This document shows positions 11,270 to 20,325 of a stretch of DNA of 64,000 bases, piece after piece. The stretch is from Nitratireductor sp. GTDB taxonomy: Bacteria; Pseudomonadota; Alphaproteobacteria; Rhizobiales; Rhizobiaceae. The stretch lies in assembly GCF_017794765.1 (NCBI RefSeq), contig NZ_CP051236.1, positions 174,430 to 238,429 on the forward strand, written 5' to 3'. The notes beneath the pieces were generated by a model. The model did not search any database. It was not told the DNA's origin and saw only the letters and a list, made by a program, of their open reading frames with translations. The position numbers were made by a program, and so were the translations under genes. Position 1 is the stretch's first letter. The number at the start of each line of letters is the position of its first letter.

Positions 11270-12811
11270 ATGGCGACCGAGATTCGGGTTCCCACACTGG
11301 GCGAGTCCGTGACCGAGGCAACCATTGCCCGCTGGATGAAATCGGTGGGTGACACGATCGCCACCGACGAGCCACTCGTTGAGTTGGAAACCGACAAGGT
11401 TTCCATTGAAGTGCCGGCGCCCGCTGCCGGCACCCTCGATGAGATCGCCGTCAAGGAAGGTGAAACCGTCGAAGTCGGCGCGCTTCTCGGCATGATTGCC
11501 GCAGGCGATGGCGCCGGCAAAGCAAAACCAGAAACCAGTCAGGCCGGCGAAAAGTCGACCGGTAGCAAAGAAACCCAGGAGGCAACCATGGCCGGCGGCG
11601 GAAAAATCGTCGAGGTGAATGTTCCATCGGCGGGCGAATCCGTCACCGAAGCCCAGGTCGGCGAGGTCTACAAGAAGGTTGGCGACGCGGTGAAAACCGA
11701 TGAAGCCATTCTCGAGCTCGAAACCGACAAGGCCGCCCAGGAAGTGATGTCGCCGGTCGATGGCGTGATTACTGAGATGGTGGTGAACTCGGGTGACGAG
11801 GTCGAAGTCGGGGCGCTTCTCCTGCGCATCGAGCAGGGAGCCTCTGCCGGCGCAGCGGCGCCCAAGGCCGACAAGCCGGCTGAGAAGGAAGCCCCCGCGG
11901 CGAAGAAGGACGACGATGGCGGACGTCCGCCCGCACCCTCTGCTCAGAAGCTGATGACAGAAAAGGGCATGAAGGCCTCGGACGTTGCCGGTTCCGGCAA
12001 AGACGGCCAGGTGCTGAAGGGCGATGTGCTGGCAGCGCTTGAAGGCGGCGCACCGAGTTCACCGGCTGAAAAGCCCAAGGCAGCCCGCCCCGCTTCTCCG
12101 GCCGAAGACGAGAACCGTGAAGAGCGCGTGAAGATGACGCGCCTGCGCCAGACCATCGCCCGCCGCCTCAAGGATGCGCAGGACACTGCCGCCATGCTCA
12201 CCACCTTCAACGAGGTGGACATGACGGCGGTCATGGAGATGCGTAAGAAATACAAGGAGCTCTTCGAGAAGAAGCATGGCGTCAAGCTTGGCTTCATGGG
12301 CTTCTTCACCAAGGCCGTCTGCCACGCGCTGAAGGAAATCCCGGCTGTGAATGCCGAGATCGATGGCACGGACATCATCTACAAGAACTTCTGCCATATC
12401 GGCGTAGCGGTCGGCACCGACCGTGGTCTCGTCGTGCCGGTGGTGCGCGATGCCGACCAGATGTCGATTGCCGAGGTGGAGAAGGAAATCGGTCGTCTGG
12501 GTCTTGCTGCCCGCGACGGCAAGCTCTCCATGGCCGATATGCAGGGCGGTACCTTTACCATCTCCAATGGCGGTGTCTATGGCTCGCTGATGTCGACCCC
12601 GATCCTGAACGCCCCGCAGTCGGGCATTCTGGGCATGCACAAGATCCAGGAGCGGCCCATGGTGGTCGGCGGCCAGATCGTCATCCGCCCGATGATGTAC
12701 CTCGCGCTTTCGTATGACCACCGGATCGTCGACGGCAAGGAAGCCGTGACCTTCCTCGTACGCATCAAGGACGTGCTCGAGGATCCCGAACGACTGGTCC
12801 TCGATCTCTAG
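11270..12811 (+). CDS. sucB: Dihydrolipoyl succinyltransferase (2-oxoglutarate dehydrogenase E2) with two lipoyl domains
   Basis: A 513-residue E2 core enzyme that passes succinyl groups from SucA to CoA. It has two lipoyl domains instead of the usual one: residues 1-78 with lipoyl Lys43 (ETDKVSIEV) and residues 112-188 with Lys154 (ETDKAAQEV), separated by a Gly/Lys/Ser-rich linker. The peripheral-subunit-binding domain is at about 222-258, and the catalytic domain ends with His484 and Asp488 in [10 protein letters not shown] typical single-lipoyl SucB is about 405-420 residues. An internal ATG at codon 107 would give a 407-residue protein and has its own ribosome-binding site. The ATG at 11270 is preferred because it opens a complete lipoyl domain. 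Confidence 0.94.
   Translation: MATEIRVPTLGESVTEATIARWMKSVGDTIATDEPLVELETDKVSIEVPAPAAGTLDEIAVKEGETVEVGALLGMIAAGDGAGKAKPETSQAGEKSTGSKETQEATMAGGGKIVEVNVPSAGESVTEAQVGEVYKKVGDAVKTDEAILELETDKAAQEVMSPVDGVITEMVVNSGDEVEVGALLLRIEQGASAGAAAPKADKPAEKEAPAAKKDDDGGRPPAPSAQKLMTEKGMKASDVAGSGKDGQVLKGDVLAALEGGAPSSPAEKPKAARPASPAEDENREERVKMTRLRQTIARRLKDAQDTAAMLTTFNEVDMTAVMEMRKKYKELFEKKHGVKLGFMGFFTKAVCHALKEIPAVNAEIDGTDIIYKNFCHIGVAVGTDRGLVVPVVRDADQMSIAEVEKEIGRLGLAARDGKLSMADMQGGTFTISNGGVYGSLMSTPILNAPQSGILGMHKIQERPMVVGGQIVIRPMMYLALSYDHRIVDGKEAVTFLVRIKDVLEDPERLVLDL
11577..11590 (+). promoter_or_regulatory. Perfect internal Shine-Dalgarno and in-frame ATG in sucB
   Basis: AGGAGG at 11577-11582 lies five bases before an in-frame ATG (11588) that opens [21 protein letters not shown], directly at the second lipoyl domain. 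Translation from here would give a normal-sized, single-lipoyl SucB of 407 residues. The site could be a working second start or a leftover from the fusion of an extra lipoyl domain onto an older gene. Confidence 0.55.
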
Positions 12812-12819
12812 AACAGCAG

Positions 12820-12850
12820 GGCGCGAAAGGCAGATGTCTTTCGCGCCTTT
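12820..12850 (+). terminator. Hairpin after sucB (weak terminator or processing site)
   Basis: A perfect ten-base stem (GGCGCGAAAG with CTTTCGCGCC) and an eight-base loop follow the sucB stop by eight bases. Only three T residues come after it, so termination is probably partial, lowering expression of the SDR and lpdA genes relative to sucAB. Confidence 0.55.
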
Positions 12851-12877
12851 CCGCATTAGCCAGCCTTGGGGACGGCA

Positions 12878-13633
12878 ATGACGCAGGCAGCAAAATCACT
12901 TCTGGTGACAGGCGGGAGCCGCGGCATCGGCGCTGCGATCTGCAGGCTGGCTGCGGGCGCAGGGTATCGCGTGGCGGTCAACTACGTCGCCAATCCGGAT
13001 GCTGCCGAAACGGTGGTCCGCGACATTGAGAAGGCAGGCGGCGAAGCCTTCGCCGTCAAGGCCGACATGGCCGAGGAAAGCGAAATCCTGGCCATGTTCG
13101 AGGCCGTTGATCAACGCTTTGGCAAGCTCGATGCGCTGGTCAACAATGCCGGCATCGTCGACCGCAAGGCACGCGTCGACGAAATGGATTTCGCCCGCTT
13201 CGAACGCATGATGCGCATCAACGTGATCGGCACGATGCTGTGTGCTCGCGAGGCAGTGAAGCGCATGTCCACACGCCATGGCGGAAAGGGCGGCGCCATC
13301 GTCAACATCTCTTCCATCGCCGCTGTGCTCGGTTCGGCGGGCGAATATGTCGACTACGCGGCCTCCAAGGCTGCGGTCGACACCTTTACCATTGGGCTTG
13401 CTCGCGAGGTCGCGGAGGAAGGTATCCGCGTCAACGCCGTGCGGCCCGGCATTACAGACACCGAAATCCACGCCTCTGGTGGTCAGCCTGACAGGGCGCA
13501 GCGGCTTTCGGGTCTTATCCCAATGAAAAGGCCTGGCACGGCGGAGGAAATCGCCCGCGCCGCGCTCTGGCTTCTCTCCGATGAGGCGTCCTATTCCACG
13601 GGCGCCATTCTCAATGTCAGCGGCGGCAGATAG
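12878..13633 (+). CDS. SDR-family oxidoreductase within the TCA operon
   Basis: A 251-residue short-chain dehydrogenase. The cofactor motif TGGSRGIG is at about residues 11-18, NNAG follows, and the catalytic Ser-Tyr-Lys is visible as ISS...[11 protein letters not shown]. The substrate is unknown; the sequence resembles glucose/ribitol-type or YgfF-like SDRs. A gene of this type between sucB and lpdA is also found in other rhizobial suc clusters as I recall, but its link to the cycle is not established. The ATG at 12878 has GGGGA upstream; an in-frame TTG four codons earlier is less likely. Confidence 0.85.
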   Translation: MTQAAKSLLVTGGSRGIGAAICRLAAGAGYRVAVNYVANPDAAETVVRDIEKAGGEAFAVKADMAEESEILAMFEAVDQRFGKLDALVNNAGIVDRKARVDEMDFARFERMMRINVIGTMLCAREAVKRMSTRHGGKGGAIVNISSIAAVLGSAGEYVDYAASKAAVDTFTIGLAREVAEEGIRVNAVRPGITDTEIHASGGQPDRAQRLSGLIPMKRPGTAEEIARAALWLLSDEASYSTGAILNVSGGR

Positions 13634-13665
13634 CCGGCGCAACGGAATTCAGGAAAGGCAGGAAC

Positions 13666-15072
13666 ATGTCCTATGATCTCGTCGTGATCGGCACCGGCCC
13701 CGGCGGCTATGTCTGCGCCATCAAGGCGGCTCAGCTTGGCCTCAAGACAGCTGTGGTCGAGAAGCTCCCTACCCATGGCGGAACCTGCGTCAATGTGGGC
13801 TGCATCCCCTCCAAGGCGCTGCTCCATGCCACGGAAATGTTCGCGGAAGCCGGCCATGGCCTTGCCGATCTCGGCGTTGAGGTTGGCAAGCCCAAGCTGA
13901 ACCTCAAGAAGATGATGGAGCATCGCGTCAAGACGGTCGAGCAGAACACCAAGGGCCTCGACTTCCTGATGAAGAAAAACAAAATCGATGTCTATCGCGG
14001 CTTTGGCAGCATCGCCGGCAAAGGCAAGGTCAGCGTTAAGGGCGACGACGGCAAGGAACAGACCGTCGAGACGAAGAACATCGTCATCGCTACTGGTTCC
14101 GATGTCGCCGGCATTCCTGGCGTCGATGTGAAGTTCGACGAGAAGGTGATCGTCTCCTCCACCGGCGCTCTGGAGCTTTCCAGGGTGCCGGAGCGGATGG
14201 TGGTTGTCGGTGGCGGCGTGATCGGCCTGGAGCTGGGTTCCGTCTGGGCCCGTCTTGGCGCAAAGGTGACCGTGGTCGAATATCTCGACACCATCCTGGG
14301 CGGCATGGATGGCGAGGTGGCCAAGCAGTTCCAGCGCATGCTCGGCAAGCAGGGTTTCGAATTCAGGCTCGGCGCGAAGGTCACGGACGTAACCAAGGCC
14401 GGCAAGGGCGCGAAGGTCACTTTTGAGCCGGCAAAAGGTGGTGATGCGGAGACCGTCGAGGCAGACGTGGTTCTGGTTGCGACCGGCCGCAAACCCTACA
14501 CGGAAGGCCTTGGCCTGGACGCGATGGGCGTAGAGCTGGATGAGCGCGGACGCGTGAAGACAGACAAGCATTTCAAGACGAATGTCGATGGCATCTACGC
14601 CATCGGCGACGTGATCGCCGGTCCGATGCTCGCGCACAAGGCCGAGGATGAAGGCGTCGCCGTGGCCGAGATCCTCGCCGGACAGGCCGGGCACGTGAAC
14701 TATGATGTGATCCCCGGCGTGGTCTACACCAGCCCGGAAGTCGCCTCCGTCGGCAAGACCGAGGAAGAGCTGAAAAAGGCCGGCGTGGAGTACAACGCTG
14801 GCAAATTCCCCTTCTCGGCCAATGGCCGTGCACGCTCCATGCTGAAGACGGACGGCTTCGTGAAAGTGCTCGCCGATAAGAAGACGGACCGTGTTCTGGG
14901 CGTTCACATCATCGGCTTCGGCGCCGGCGAAATGATCCACGAGGCTGCGGTTCTGATGGAATTCGGCGGCTCGTCGGAAGATCTCGCCCGCACCTGTCAC
15001 GCCCACCCCACCATGTCGGAAACGGTCAAGGAGGCAGCGCTCGCCACCTTCGCCAAGCCGATCCACATGTGA
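13666..15072 (+). CDS. lpdA: Dihydrolipoyl dehydrogenase (E3)
   Basis: A 468-residue FAD-dependent disulphide oxidoreductase that reoxidises the lipoyl groups of SucB with NAD. The FAD motif GTGPGGYV is at 9-16, the redox-active disulphide is C41-C46 in [16 protein letters not shown], an NAD-binding [13 protein letters not shown] follows, and the C-terminal His-Glu pair is in HAHPTMSE. It is the last gene of the TCA operon, next to a strong terminator. Its position makes it the dedicated E3 for the 2-oxoglutarate dehydrogenase complex. Confidence 0.96.
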   Translation: MSYDLVVIGTGPGGYVCAIKAAQLGLKTAVVEKLPTHGGTCVNVGCIPSKALLHATEMFAEAGHGLADLGVEVGKPKLNLKKMMEHRVKTVEQNTKGLDFLMKKNKIDVYRGFGSIAGKGKVSVKGDDGKEQTVETKNIVIATGSDVAGIPGVDVKFDEKVIVSSTGALELSRVPERMVVVGGGVIGLELGSVWARLGAKVTVVEYLDTILGGMDGEVAKQFQRMLGKQGFEFRLGAKVTDVTKAGKGAKVTFEPAKGGDAETVEADVVLVATGRKPYTEGLGLDAMGVELDERGRVKTDKHFKTNVDGIYAIGDVIAGPMLAHKAEDEGVAVAEILAGQAGHVNYDVIPGVVYTSPEVASVGKTEEELKKAGVEYNAGKFPFSANGRARSMLKTDGFVKVLADKKTDRVLGVHIIGFGAGEMIHEAAVLMEFGGSSEDLARTCHAHPTMSETVKEAALATFAKPIHM

Positions 15073-15097
15073 TCCGGCAGGAATTTTCAAACAATGT

Positions 15098-15128
15098 GGC
15101 CCTGAAGCAAAAGCTTCGGGGCCTTTTT
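15098..15128 (+). terminator. Rho-independent terminator of the mdh-suc-lpdA operon
   Basis: An 11-base stem (GGCCCTGAAGC with GCTTCGGGGCC, one G-T pair) with an AAAA loop is followed by TTTTT, 26 bases after the lpdA stop. Confidence 0.85.
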
Positions 15129-15332
15129 CTATCCGCCATCACCGGTAGGCACACTGTCGGAAACAGTGTCGGGAACTCGGACGCGGTCCTCCCCGAAAAA
15201 GCCGCTGCCTGAAATCGCCATGAAGACGAGTATAGCGATCGCAGCGCCGACGGCGCCGATCACAAAACCCCGCGTTCCCGCTGAGCTTGAGGAACGTTTT
15301 TCGGGATTCTCCTTTGGGTTATCGTTCGGCAT
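15129..15332 (-). CDS. Small single-span membrane protein of unknown function
   Basis: A 67-residue protein with a charged, Asn/Lys/Ser-rich N-terminus (MPNDNPKENPEKRSSSS), one membrane segment (about 22-42) and a short acidic C-terminus. I do not recognise the family. The start at 15332 is chosen because the protein then begins with a compact hydrophilic tail; an upstream in-frame ATG would add 17 residues without better support. It converges on lpdA, its stop adjoining the lpdA terminator. The gene could be real or a conserved-looking short frame. Confidence 0.5.
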   Translation of the reverse strand: MPNDNPKENPEKRSSSSAGTRGFVIGAVGAAIAILVFMAISGSGFFGEDRVRVPDTVSDSVPTGDGG

Positions 15333-15405
15333 GACGTCACTCCGAATGACGCTCCCCAACGCCATTGAAAAGATAACATGCAATTAATTAGCCGGAACCC
15401 CAAAA

Positions 15406-16479
15406 TTACAGAACGCCCTCAACAGTATAACCGTCCGCACGCAGGAGTTCGATGAGCCCTTCCTCACCGGGCAGATGCAGCGCCCCAACGGCAATAAAGG
15501 CGTTGCCCTCGTCCAGGATCGGTTGCGCCCGTTCGGCCATCGTACCGTTCCGCGCTCTGACCATGGCCTGATCGAAGGCGGTGTAGTCGCCGGGAGCGTC
15601 TTCCTGTTCAGGGAGCGCAACACGGATAAGCGGCCAGAACATTCCGGTTTCACCCTGCTCATAGAGTGAGACCATGGTTTCCATGACGTCATTTAGAGCG
15701 TCGCCCAGCGCCAACGTCTCGACGAGGCCCCGGACATGCATCTCCATCGGCAGGGAGGCCATGGCATCCAGTTGCTCGACCGCCGTCTCAAGACCAAGAA
15801 GCTCTTTGCCGGCGTTCTGTGCATCCTCGGCAAGCTTAAGGTCCAGGATCGGCATGCCGGCTTCCTTGCGCTGGATTTCGCAAGCTGGCAACGCAACCAG
15901 CGAGATCAACATCCAGGGCTTCATCTTCTTGACGCTCGCAAACGGAATGCCGCGCAGTTCGAGCGCATTTGCCACCGCCTGACGTTGGGCATCGTCAAGA
16001 TGATCTCCAAGGGTCTCCTCACCGGTGAACATCATCAGCTCTGGCCGTTTGAACATCGCCGCCGCCATTGTCGACTGATCGAGAATGTCGGTTGTTTCAA
16101 TGACAACCCGATCAGCTCCCTCAAAAGCCTTGTGGGCGTTGGCGGGGAGAGTCACCACGCGCGGATCGCTCATATGCATGGTGCCAAAAAGATAAGAGGG
16201 CGCCACGCCCTCCTTTTCGACCCGCCAAAGCAGGCCCTTGCCGTTGAGCGTTTCCGCGGCTTGTCGTCGAACGTCTTCGAGTGCCTCCGGGTTATCGTCC
16301 GCAAGTTCCGTCAGCAGATTCGTACCGGTACAGACGATCTCCTCCGCCTTGGCCGGCTTCGCCATGATCAGCCCGAGCATAAGCGCCAGCAGGAGAAACA
16401 GCGGAAAAGCTACTGCACACAAAAAAAGGCGATCGACAAGCCGCTCCGCGGCGGTGGTGGCTTTTGAATGCGTTTTCAT
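15406..16479 (-). CDS. TraB/GumN family protein
   Basis: A 357-residue protein with an N-terminal membrane anchor or signal segment (about 15-45, ending AKPAKA), then the TraB/GumN domain. The family's first conserved block appears as YLFGTMHMSDPRV and the last as FIAVGALHLPGEEGLIELL, with the conserved His/Gly residues of the predicted metal-dependent hydrolase fold (related to Tiki proteases). An ALPACE segment lies in the middle. It is predicted to act in the periplasm. No biochemical role is established for the bacterial members in general. It stands alone between a small membrane gene and xerC. Confidence 0.85.
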   Translation of the reverse strand: MKTHSKATTAAERLVDRLFLCAVAFPLFLLLALMLGLIMAKPAKAEEIVCTGTNLLTELADDNPEALEDVRRQAAETLNGKGLLWRVEKEGVAPSYLFGTMHMSDPRVVTLPANAHKAFEGADRVVIETTDILDQSTMAAAMFKRPELMMFTGEETLGDHLDDAQRQAVANALELRGIPFASVKKMKPWMLISLVALPACEIQRKEAGMPILDLKLAEDAQNAGKELLGLETAVEQLDAMASLPMEMHVRGLVETLALGDALNDVMETMVSLYEQGETGMFWPLIRVALPEQEDAPGDYTAFDQAMVRARNGTMAERAQPILDEGNAFIAVGALHLPGEEGLIELLRADGYTVEGVL

Positions 16480-16559
16480 GACCTCACGCTAGCTGCAAAT
16501 CACCGCGAAACTGTTAATCCGCCACCGCGAATTGCGCACAACCATTTCAGGCGTGGATT

Positions 16560-17510
16560 TCAGGCGCGCGGATGGGCGGCGTCATAAATTTCGAGCAACC
16601 GCGCCGTATCCACACCGGTATAGACCTGCGTGGTAGAGAGGCTTGCGTGACCCAGAAGCTCCTGGATTGCGCGCAGGTCGCCACCACGCCCCAGAAGATG
16701 GGTGGCGAAGGAATGCCTGAGCGCATGGGGTGTCGCCGTTTCCGGCAGGTTGAGAGCTGAGCGCATGCGTTTCATCTCACGCTGGATGATGGCAGGCTGC
16801 AACGCACCGCCACGCGCGCCGCGAAAGAGCGGCCTGTCGGGGTCCAGATGCCAGGGGCAAAGGCGCTGATACTCGGCAACCGCCGCGACGGATATCGGCA
16901 GCATCGGCACAAGCCGCGTCTTGCCGCCCTTTCCGGTGATCCTGAGCGCGCCCTGGCGCAACTCCCCGACCTGGCCGCCAAGAAGCCCCAGCGCCTCTGA
17001 AATGCGAAGCCCGGCTCCATAAAGCAGCGTGAAGACAGCGGCATTTCGCGCCGCGATCCATGGCTCTTCGGCAAGCTGCCCCTCGCCTGAGGCGACCTTG
17101 CGCGCGTCGGCAGCCGTCAGCGGCTTGGGCAGCGCGCGCGGTGCACGCGGCGCCTTCAGCGCTGCTGCGGCCGCCGCGTTCACCAGCCCCCGACGCTCCA
17201 GATGACGCAGAAACGAGCGCACACCGGCAAGCCCGCGCCCGAGCGTGCGCGCGCCCGCCCCCCGGCCCCGCCGAAAGGCCAGAAAGGCGCGCAAGTCCGC
17301 CGGGCGCAGTTCGGCAATGTCTGAAAGACCTGGCGCCTCGCCGCAATGGCCGGTGAGAAACTGCAGGAACTGCCGTGTGTCACGCTCATAGGCATCGACG
17401 GTCAGCGCGGAAAGACGACGCTCATCGGCCAGCGCGGAAAGCCAGGTAGCACGCGCTTTCTGCAGATCGGGCTTTGCGGAAATGAGGAAATCCTGGTCCA
17501 TGCGGCGCAT
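16560..17510 (-). CDS. xerC: Tyrosine recombinase XerC
   Basis: A 316-residue tyrosine recombinase that with XerD resolves chromosome dimers at dif. The N-terminal SAM-like core-binding domain covers about 15-120. The catalytic residues are all visible: R169 (GAGLRISEAL), a Lys in GKGGKTR (194-197), H262 and R265 in PHALRHSFATH, H288 in LGHASL and the nucleophile Y297 in TTQVYTGV. Length and context (single gene in core genome, no attachment site or mobile genes) favour XerC over a phage integrase. An alternative start is MDQDF at 17501. Confidence 0.92.
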   Translation of the reverse strand: MRRMDQDFLISAKPDLQKARATWLSALADERRLSALTVDAYERDTRQFLQFLTGHCGEAPGLSDIAELRPADLRAFLAFRRGRGAGARTLGRGLAGVRSFLRHLERRGLVNAAAAAALKAPRAPRALPKPLTAADARKVASGEGQLAEEPWIAARNAAVFTLLYGAGLRISEALGLLGGQVGELRQGALRITGKGGKTRLVPMLPISVAAVAEYQRLCPWHLDPDRPLFRGARGGALQPAIIQREMKRMRSALNLPETATPHALRHSFATHLLGRGGDLRAIQELLGHASLSTTQVYTGVDTARLLEIYDAAHPRA

Positions 17511-17619
17511 TCTGAACCAGTCTGGTTAGCGAGCGGTGAAGGCGATCGGAACGACGGCTTCCTTCTCCCTGCCTGTGTGGTGAATATCCCTTGAAACCGG
17601 AGCCAAGCAGCGAAAATCG

Positions 17620-19431
17620 CTAGGCGCCCTCGACCTCTTCGCGCAGCATCTCCAGTTCCAGCCATTCCTCTTCCATCTTCTCCCGGCTCGCGCGCTTTTC
17701 ATCAAGCTCTTTGGAATAGCACTGAAAAGCGGCGGTATCGCGCGTGTAGAGGTTCGGATCGGCAAGTTTCTGCTCCAGAGCCACGATCTCGTTAGCCAGC
17801 TCATCGATTTTCTTTGGCAACGTCTCCAATGCAAACTTCTGCTTGTAGGAGAGCTTCTTCGACGCTGCCTTGGGCGCACTCACATTGCCGGCAGGCTTTG
17901 CCTTCTGCTGCTCGGCACTGCGCGCCTTGCGCCGTTCCAGCTCTTCGCCCTTGCGCTGCGCCATCATGTCGGAATAACCGCCGGCATACTCGATCCAGCG
18001 ACCATCGCCCGCAGGCGCAATCGTGCTCGTTACCGTGCGGTCGAGAAAATCGCGGTCATGGCTGACAAGCAGCACAGTCCCCGGAAAGTCCTCGACCAGT
18101 TCCTGCAGGAGATCGAGCGTCTCCATATCGAGATCGTTTGTCGGCTCATCGAGAACCAGCAGATTCGCCGGCCGTGCGAGGAGTCGGGCCAGAACCAGCC
18201 GGGCGCGCTCACCGCCCGAAAGCTCGCGGATCGGCGTGCGCGCCTGCTCCGGTTTGAACAAGAAGTCCTTCATATAGGAAACGACATGCCGCTCCTGCCC
18301 GTTGACGACGACGCTGTCGCCGCGCCCATCGGTCAGGAAGTGAGAAAGCGTCTCCAGCGGATCAAGCGCTCGCTTCTGGTCCAGAATGGCGATTTCCAGA
18401 TTGGCACCGAGCCGCAGCGATCCCTCATCGGGCTCGAGCTTGCCTGTCAGAAGATTGATCAGCGTTGTTTTGCCGGCACCATTGGGCCCGACAAAGCCAA
18501 CCCGATCGCCCCGCAGGATGCGTGCGGAAAAGTCCTCCACCACCTGCAATCCGTCATACGATTTGGCAAGCCCCTTCGCCTCGATGACGAGCTTGCCGGA
18601 TTCGGCGGCGTCGCTTGCCGCCATGGTGGCCACACCCTCCGCGCCACGGTGGCTGCGGTGCTTTTCACGCAGCGCCTGCAACTCTCCCAGGCGGCGCACA
18701 TTGCGCTTTCGGCGGGCGGTGACGCCGTAGCGCAGCCAGTGCTCTTCACGCTCGATCTTGCGGGCAAGTTTGTGCTGCTCGCGCTCTTCCTCTTCAAGCA
18801 CCTGATCGCGCCAGTCCTCGAAATGGGCGAACCCCTTGTCGAGCCGGCGCGTCATCCCCCGGTCGAGCCACACGGTTGCGCGGCTTACCTTTTCCAGAAA
18901 TCGGCGGTCATGCGAGATGGTGACCAAAGCGGAAGAGGTCCGTTGCAACTCTTCCTCAAGCAACTCGATCGTGGCGAGGTCAAGATGGTTGGTCGGCTCA
19001 TCGAGAAGCAGCAAATCCGGCTCCGGCGCAAGCACGCGGGCCAGTGCAGCGCGCCGCGCTTCACCGCCAGAAAGCGTCGCCGGGTCTTCATCGCCCGTGA
19101 GCCCCAGCCGGTCGATGACCAGCGCCACGCGGTTGATGTCGTCGGCAGGACCAAGCCCCGCCTCCACATAGGCGCGCACGGTTGCGAAGCCCTGCCAGTC
19201 GGGCGCCTGCGGCAGATAGCGTATGGTTGCCGTCGGCTGGCGAAAGATCTCTCCGTCCTGCGGCTCGACGAGCCCGGCGGCGATTTTCAACAGGGTCGAC
19301 TTTCCGGAGCCGTTGCGCCCCACCAGCGCCAGCCGCTCACCGGGACCGACCATCAGCGAGGCACCGGCAAGAAGTGGCGTGCCACCGAAGGTCAGACGAA
19401 TATCATCCAGCTTTAAAAGTGGCGGCGCCAT
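17620..19431 (-). CDS. uup: ABC-F family ATPase, Uup-like
   Basis: A 603-residue soluble protein with two ABC ATPase domains in tandem and no membrane segments. Walker A motifs are GRNGSGKST (about 38-46) and GPNGAGKTT (about 315-323); signature motifs are TLSGGEARRAALAR and ELSGGERARLVLAR. An ABC-F linker lies between the domains, and a Lys/Glu-rich C-terminal coiled coil (about 525-600) is typical of Uup. ABC-F proteins act on ribosomes or, for Uup, on ribosome assembly and DNA structures. It ends 110 bases before xerC and follows the thiamine pyrophosphokinase gene by three bases, so it may share a transcript with it. Confidence 0.9.
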   Translation of the reverse strand: MAPPLLKLDDIRLTFGGTPLLAGASLMVGPGERLALVGRNGSGKSTLLKIAAGLVEPQDGEIFRQPTATIRYLPQAPDWQGFATVRAYVEAGLGPADDINRVALVIDRLGLTGDEDPATLSGGEARRAALARVLAPEPDLLLLDEPTNHLDLATIELLEEELQRTSSALVTISHDRRFLEKVSRATVWLDRGMTRRLDKGFAHFEDWRDQVLEEEEREQHKLARKIEREEHWLRYGVTARRKRNVRRLGELQALREKHRSHRGAEGVATMAASDAAESGKLVIEAKGLAKSYDGLQVVEDFSARILRGDRVGFVGPNGAGKTTLINLLTGKLEPDEGSLRLGANLEIAILDQKRALDPLETLSHFLTDGRGDSVVVNGQERHVVSYMKDFLFKPEQARTPIRELSGGERARLVLARLLARPANLLVLDEPTNDLDMETLDLLQELVEDFPGTVLLVSHDRDFLDRTVTSTIAPAGDGRWIEYAGGYSDMMAQRKGEELERRKARSAEQQKAKPAGNVSAPKAASKKLSYKQKFALETLPKKIDELANEIVALEQKLADPNLYTRDTAAFQCYSKELDEKRASREKMEEEWLELEMLREEVEGA

Positions 19432-19434
19432 GGC

Positions 19435-20082
19435 TCAGCGTTCTCCATCATTCAGCAGATGCGCCATGAACAGCGCCCGACCCTTCATCAGCGTTATCGA
19501 GAGGTCGCCCTTCACGACGTTGGAAAGCGTCAGCGACGATCCGAAGGGCACCTCCACGGCATCGAGCGGCCACTTCGCCCCTTCAACGGTGAGGCCGGAA
19601 AGCTCCGAGAAGCCGAGGATCGAAAACAGTGTGCCATCAGCATAGGCGAAGCTGTGGCGCCGCCCCGGGACGAGCGGCACGCCTTCCTGATCCCCGCTCG
19701 TCAGCTTCGCGGCAATGCCGCGCTCGGAGAGCTGCAATGCCTGAGCGAAATGCAGGAACATGTGGTCGGCCCGTTCGCCACCAAAGGCGCCGGCCAGCAG
19801 AAGGCTTGTCGCCCCGGCCTCCAGAGCTGCCGCAATCGCGATCTCGCCGTCGGTCTTGTCCTTCTCGGAGGGGAAGGTGCGGCGCGCCACATCGACATAG
19901 GAGTCCTCGAACCCATCGGGCACGGAATCGAAATCCCCAACCCAAAGCTCGGGTTTGACGCCGAGAAGTGCTGCGTGGCGTATGCCCGAATCCGCCGCGA
20001 TAATGCGGCTGTCGGCGATTTCGGCATCGAGGGCCGGTGTCCGGGTGAGGTCTCCACCTAGGAGAAGGGTAAATCGGCTCAT
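19435..20082 (-). CDS. Thiamine pyrophosphokinase
   Basis: A 215-residue protein starting MSRFTLLLGGDLTRTPAL with the family's substrate motifs AADSGIRHAALLGVKPELWVGDFDSV and DKTDGEIAIAAAL. It transfers pyrophosphate from ATP to thiamine, giving the active cofactor TPP. The start at 20082 fits the beginning of homologous sequences; ATGs 4 and 17 codons upstream are in frame. It lies back to back with the TPP-controlled thiBPQ thiamine uptake genes, so import and activation are side by side, although only thiBPQ sits behind the riboswitch. Confidence 0.9.
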   Translation of the reverse strand: MSRFTLLLGGDLTRTPALDAEIADSRIIAADSGIRHAALLGVKPELWVGDFDSVPDGFEDSYVDVARRTFPSEKDKTDGEIAIAAALEAGATSLLLAGAFGGERADHMFLHFAQALQLSERGIAAKLTSGDQEGVPLVPGRRHSFAYADGTLFSILGFSELSGLTVEGAKWPLDAVEVPFGSSLTLSNVVKGDLSITLMKGRALFMAHLLNDGER

Positions 20083-20179
20083 GGGCTGGCCCATATCATG
20101 CCGGCGAGCCAGCGCCAACGGCGTTTGCACCATTCCTGCCCCTTGCAGAATATCGCTCTGCGCCCTAATTTCCGGTTGC

Positions 20180-20276
20180 TCTAACGGGGTGCCGGCGCGT
20201 TGCCGGCTGAGAGGCCTGGGACAAACCAGGCCAACCCGCGGAACCTGATCCGGTTCATACCGGCGGAGGGATTAGA
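20180..20276 (+). promoter_or_regulatory. TPP riboswitch (THI element)
   Basis: The conserved parts of the thiamine pyrophosphate aptamer are all present: GGGGTGCC, then GGCTGAGA, then CCCGCGGAACCTGATCCGG and GGCGGAGGGA. The closing P1 stem forms between TCTAA (20180-20184) and TTAGA (20272-20276). The aptamer ends about 50 bases before thiB, whose ribosome-binding site AGGAGG could be sequestered when TPP is bound. Confidence 0.95.
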
Positions 20277-20325
20277 CGCTCTTGGAACAGCGCCTCATTC
20301 CCCAACCAGAAACGAGGAGGCGCAG

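Noticed and set aside
13591-15090. A 499-codon open frame on the minus strand opposite lpdA
   Set aside because: lpdA is unmistakable on the plus strand; the antisense frame has no motif and arises from codon bias.
16560-17510. XerC as integrase of a genomic island
   Set aside because: Neighbours are housekeeping genes, there is no tRNA or direct-repeat attachment site, and the length and motifs fit XerC.
18058-19416. A 452-codon plus-strand frame opposite the ABC-F gene
   Set aside because: It lies across both ATPase domains of the real gene in antisense and has no recognisable feature.
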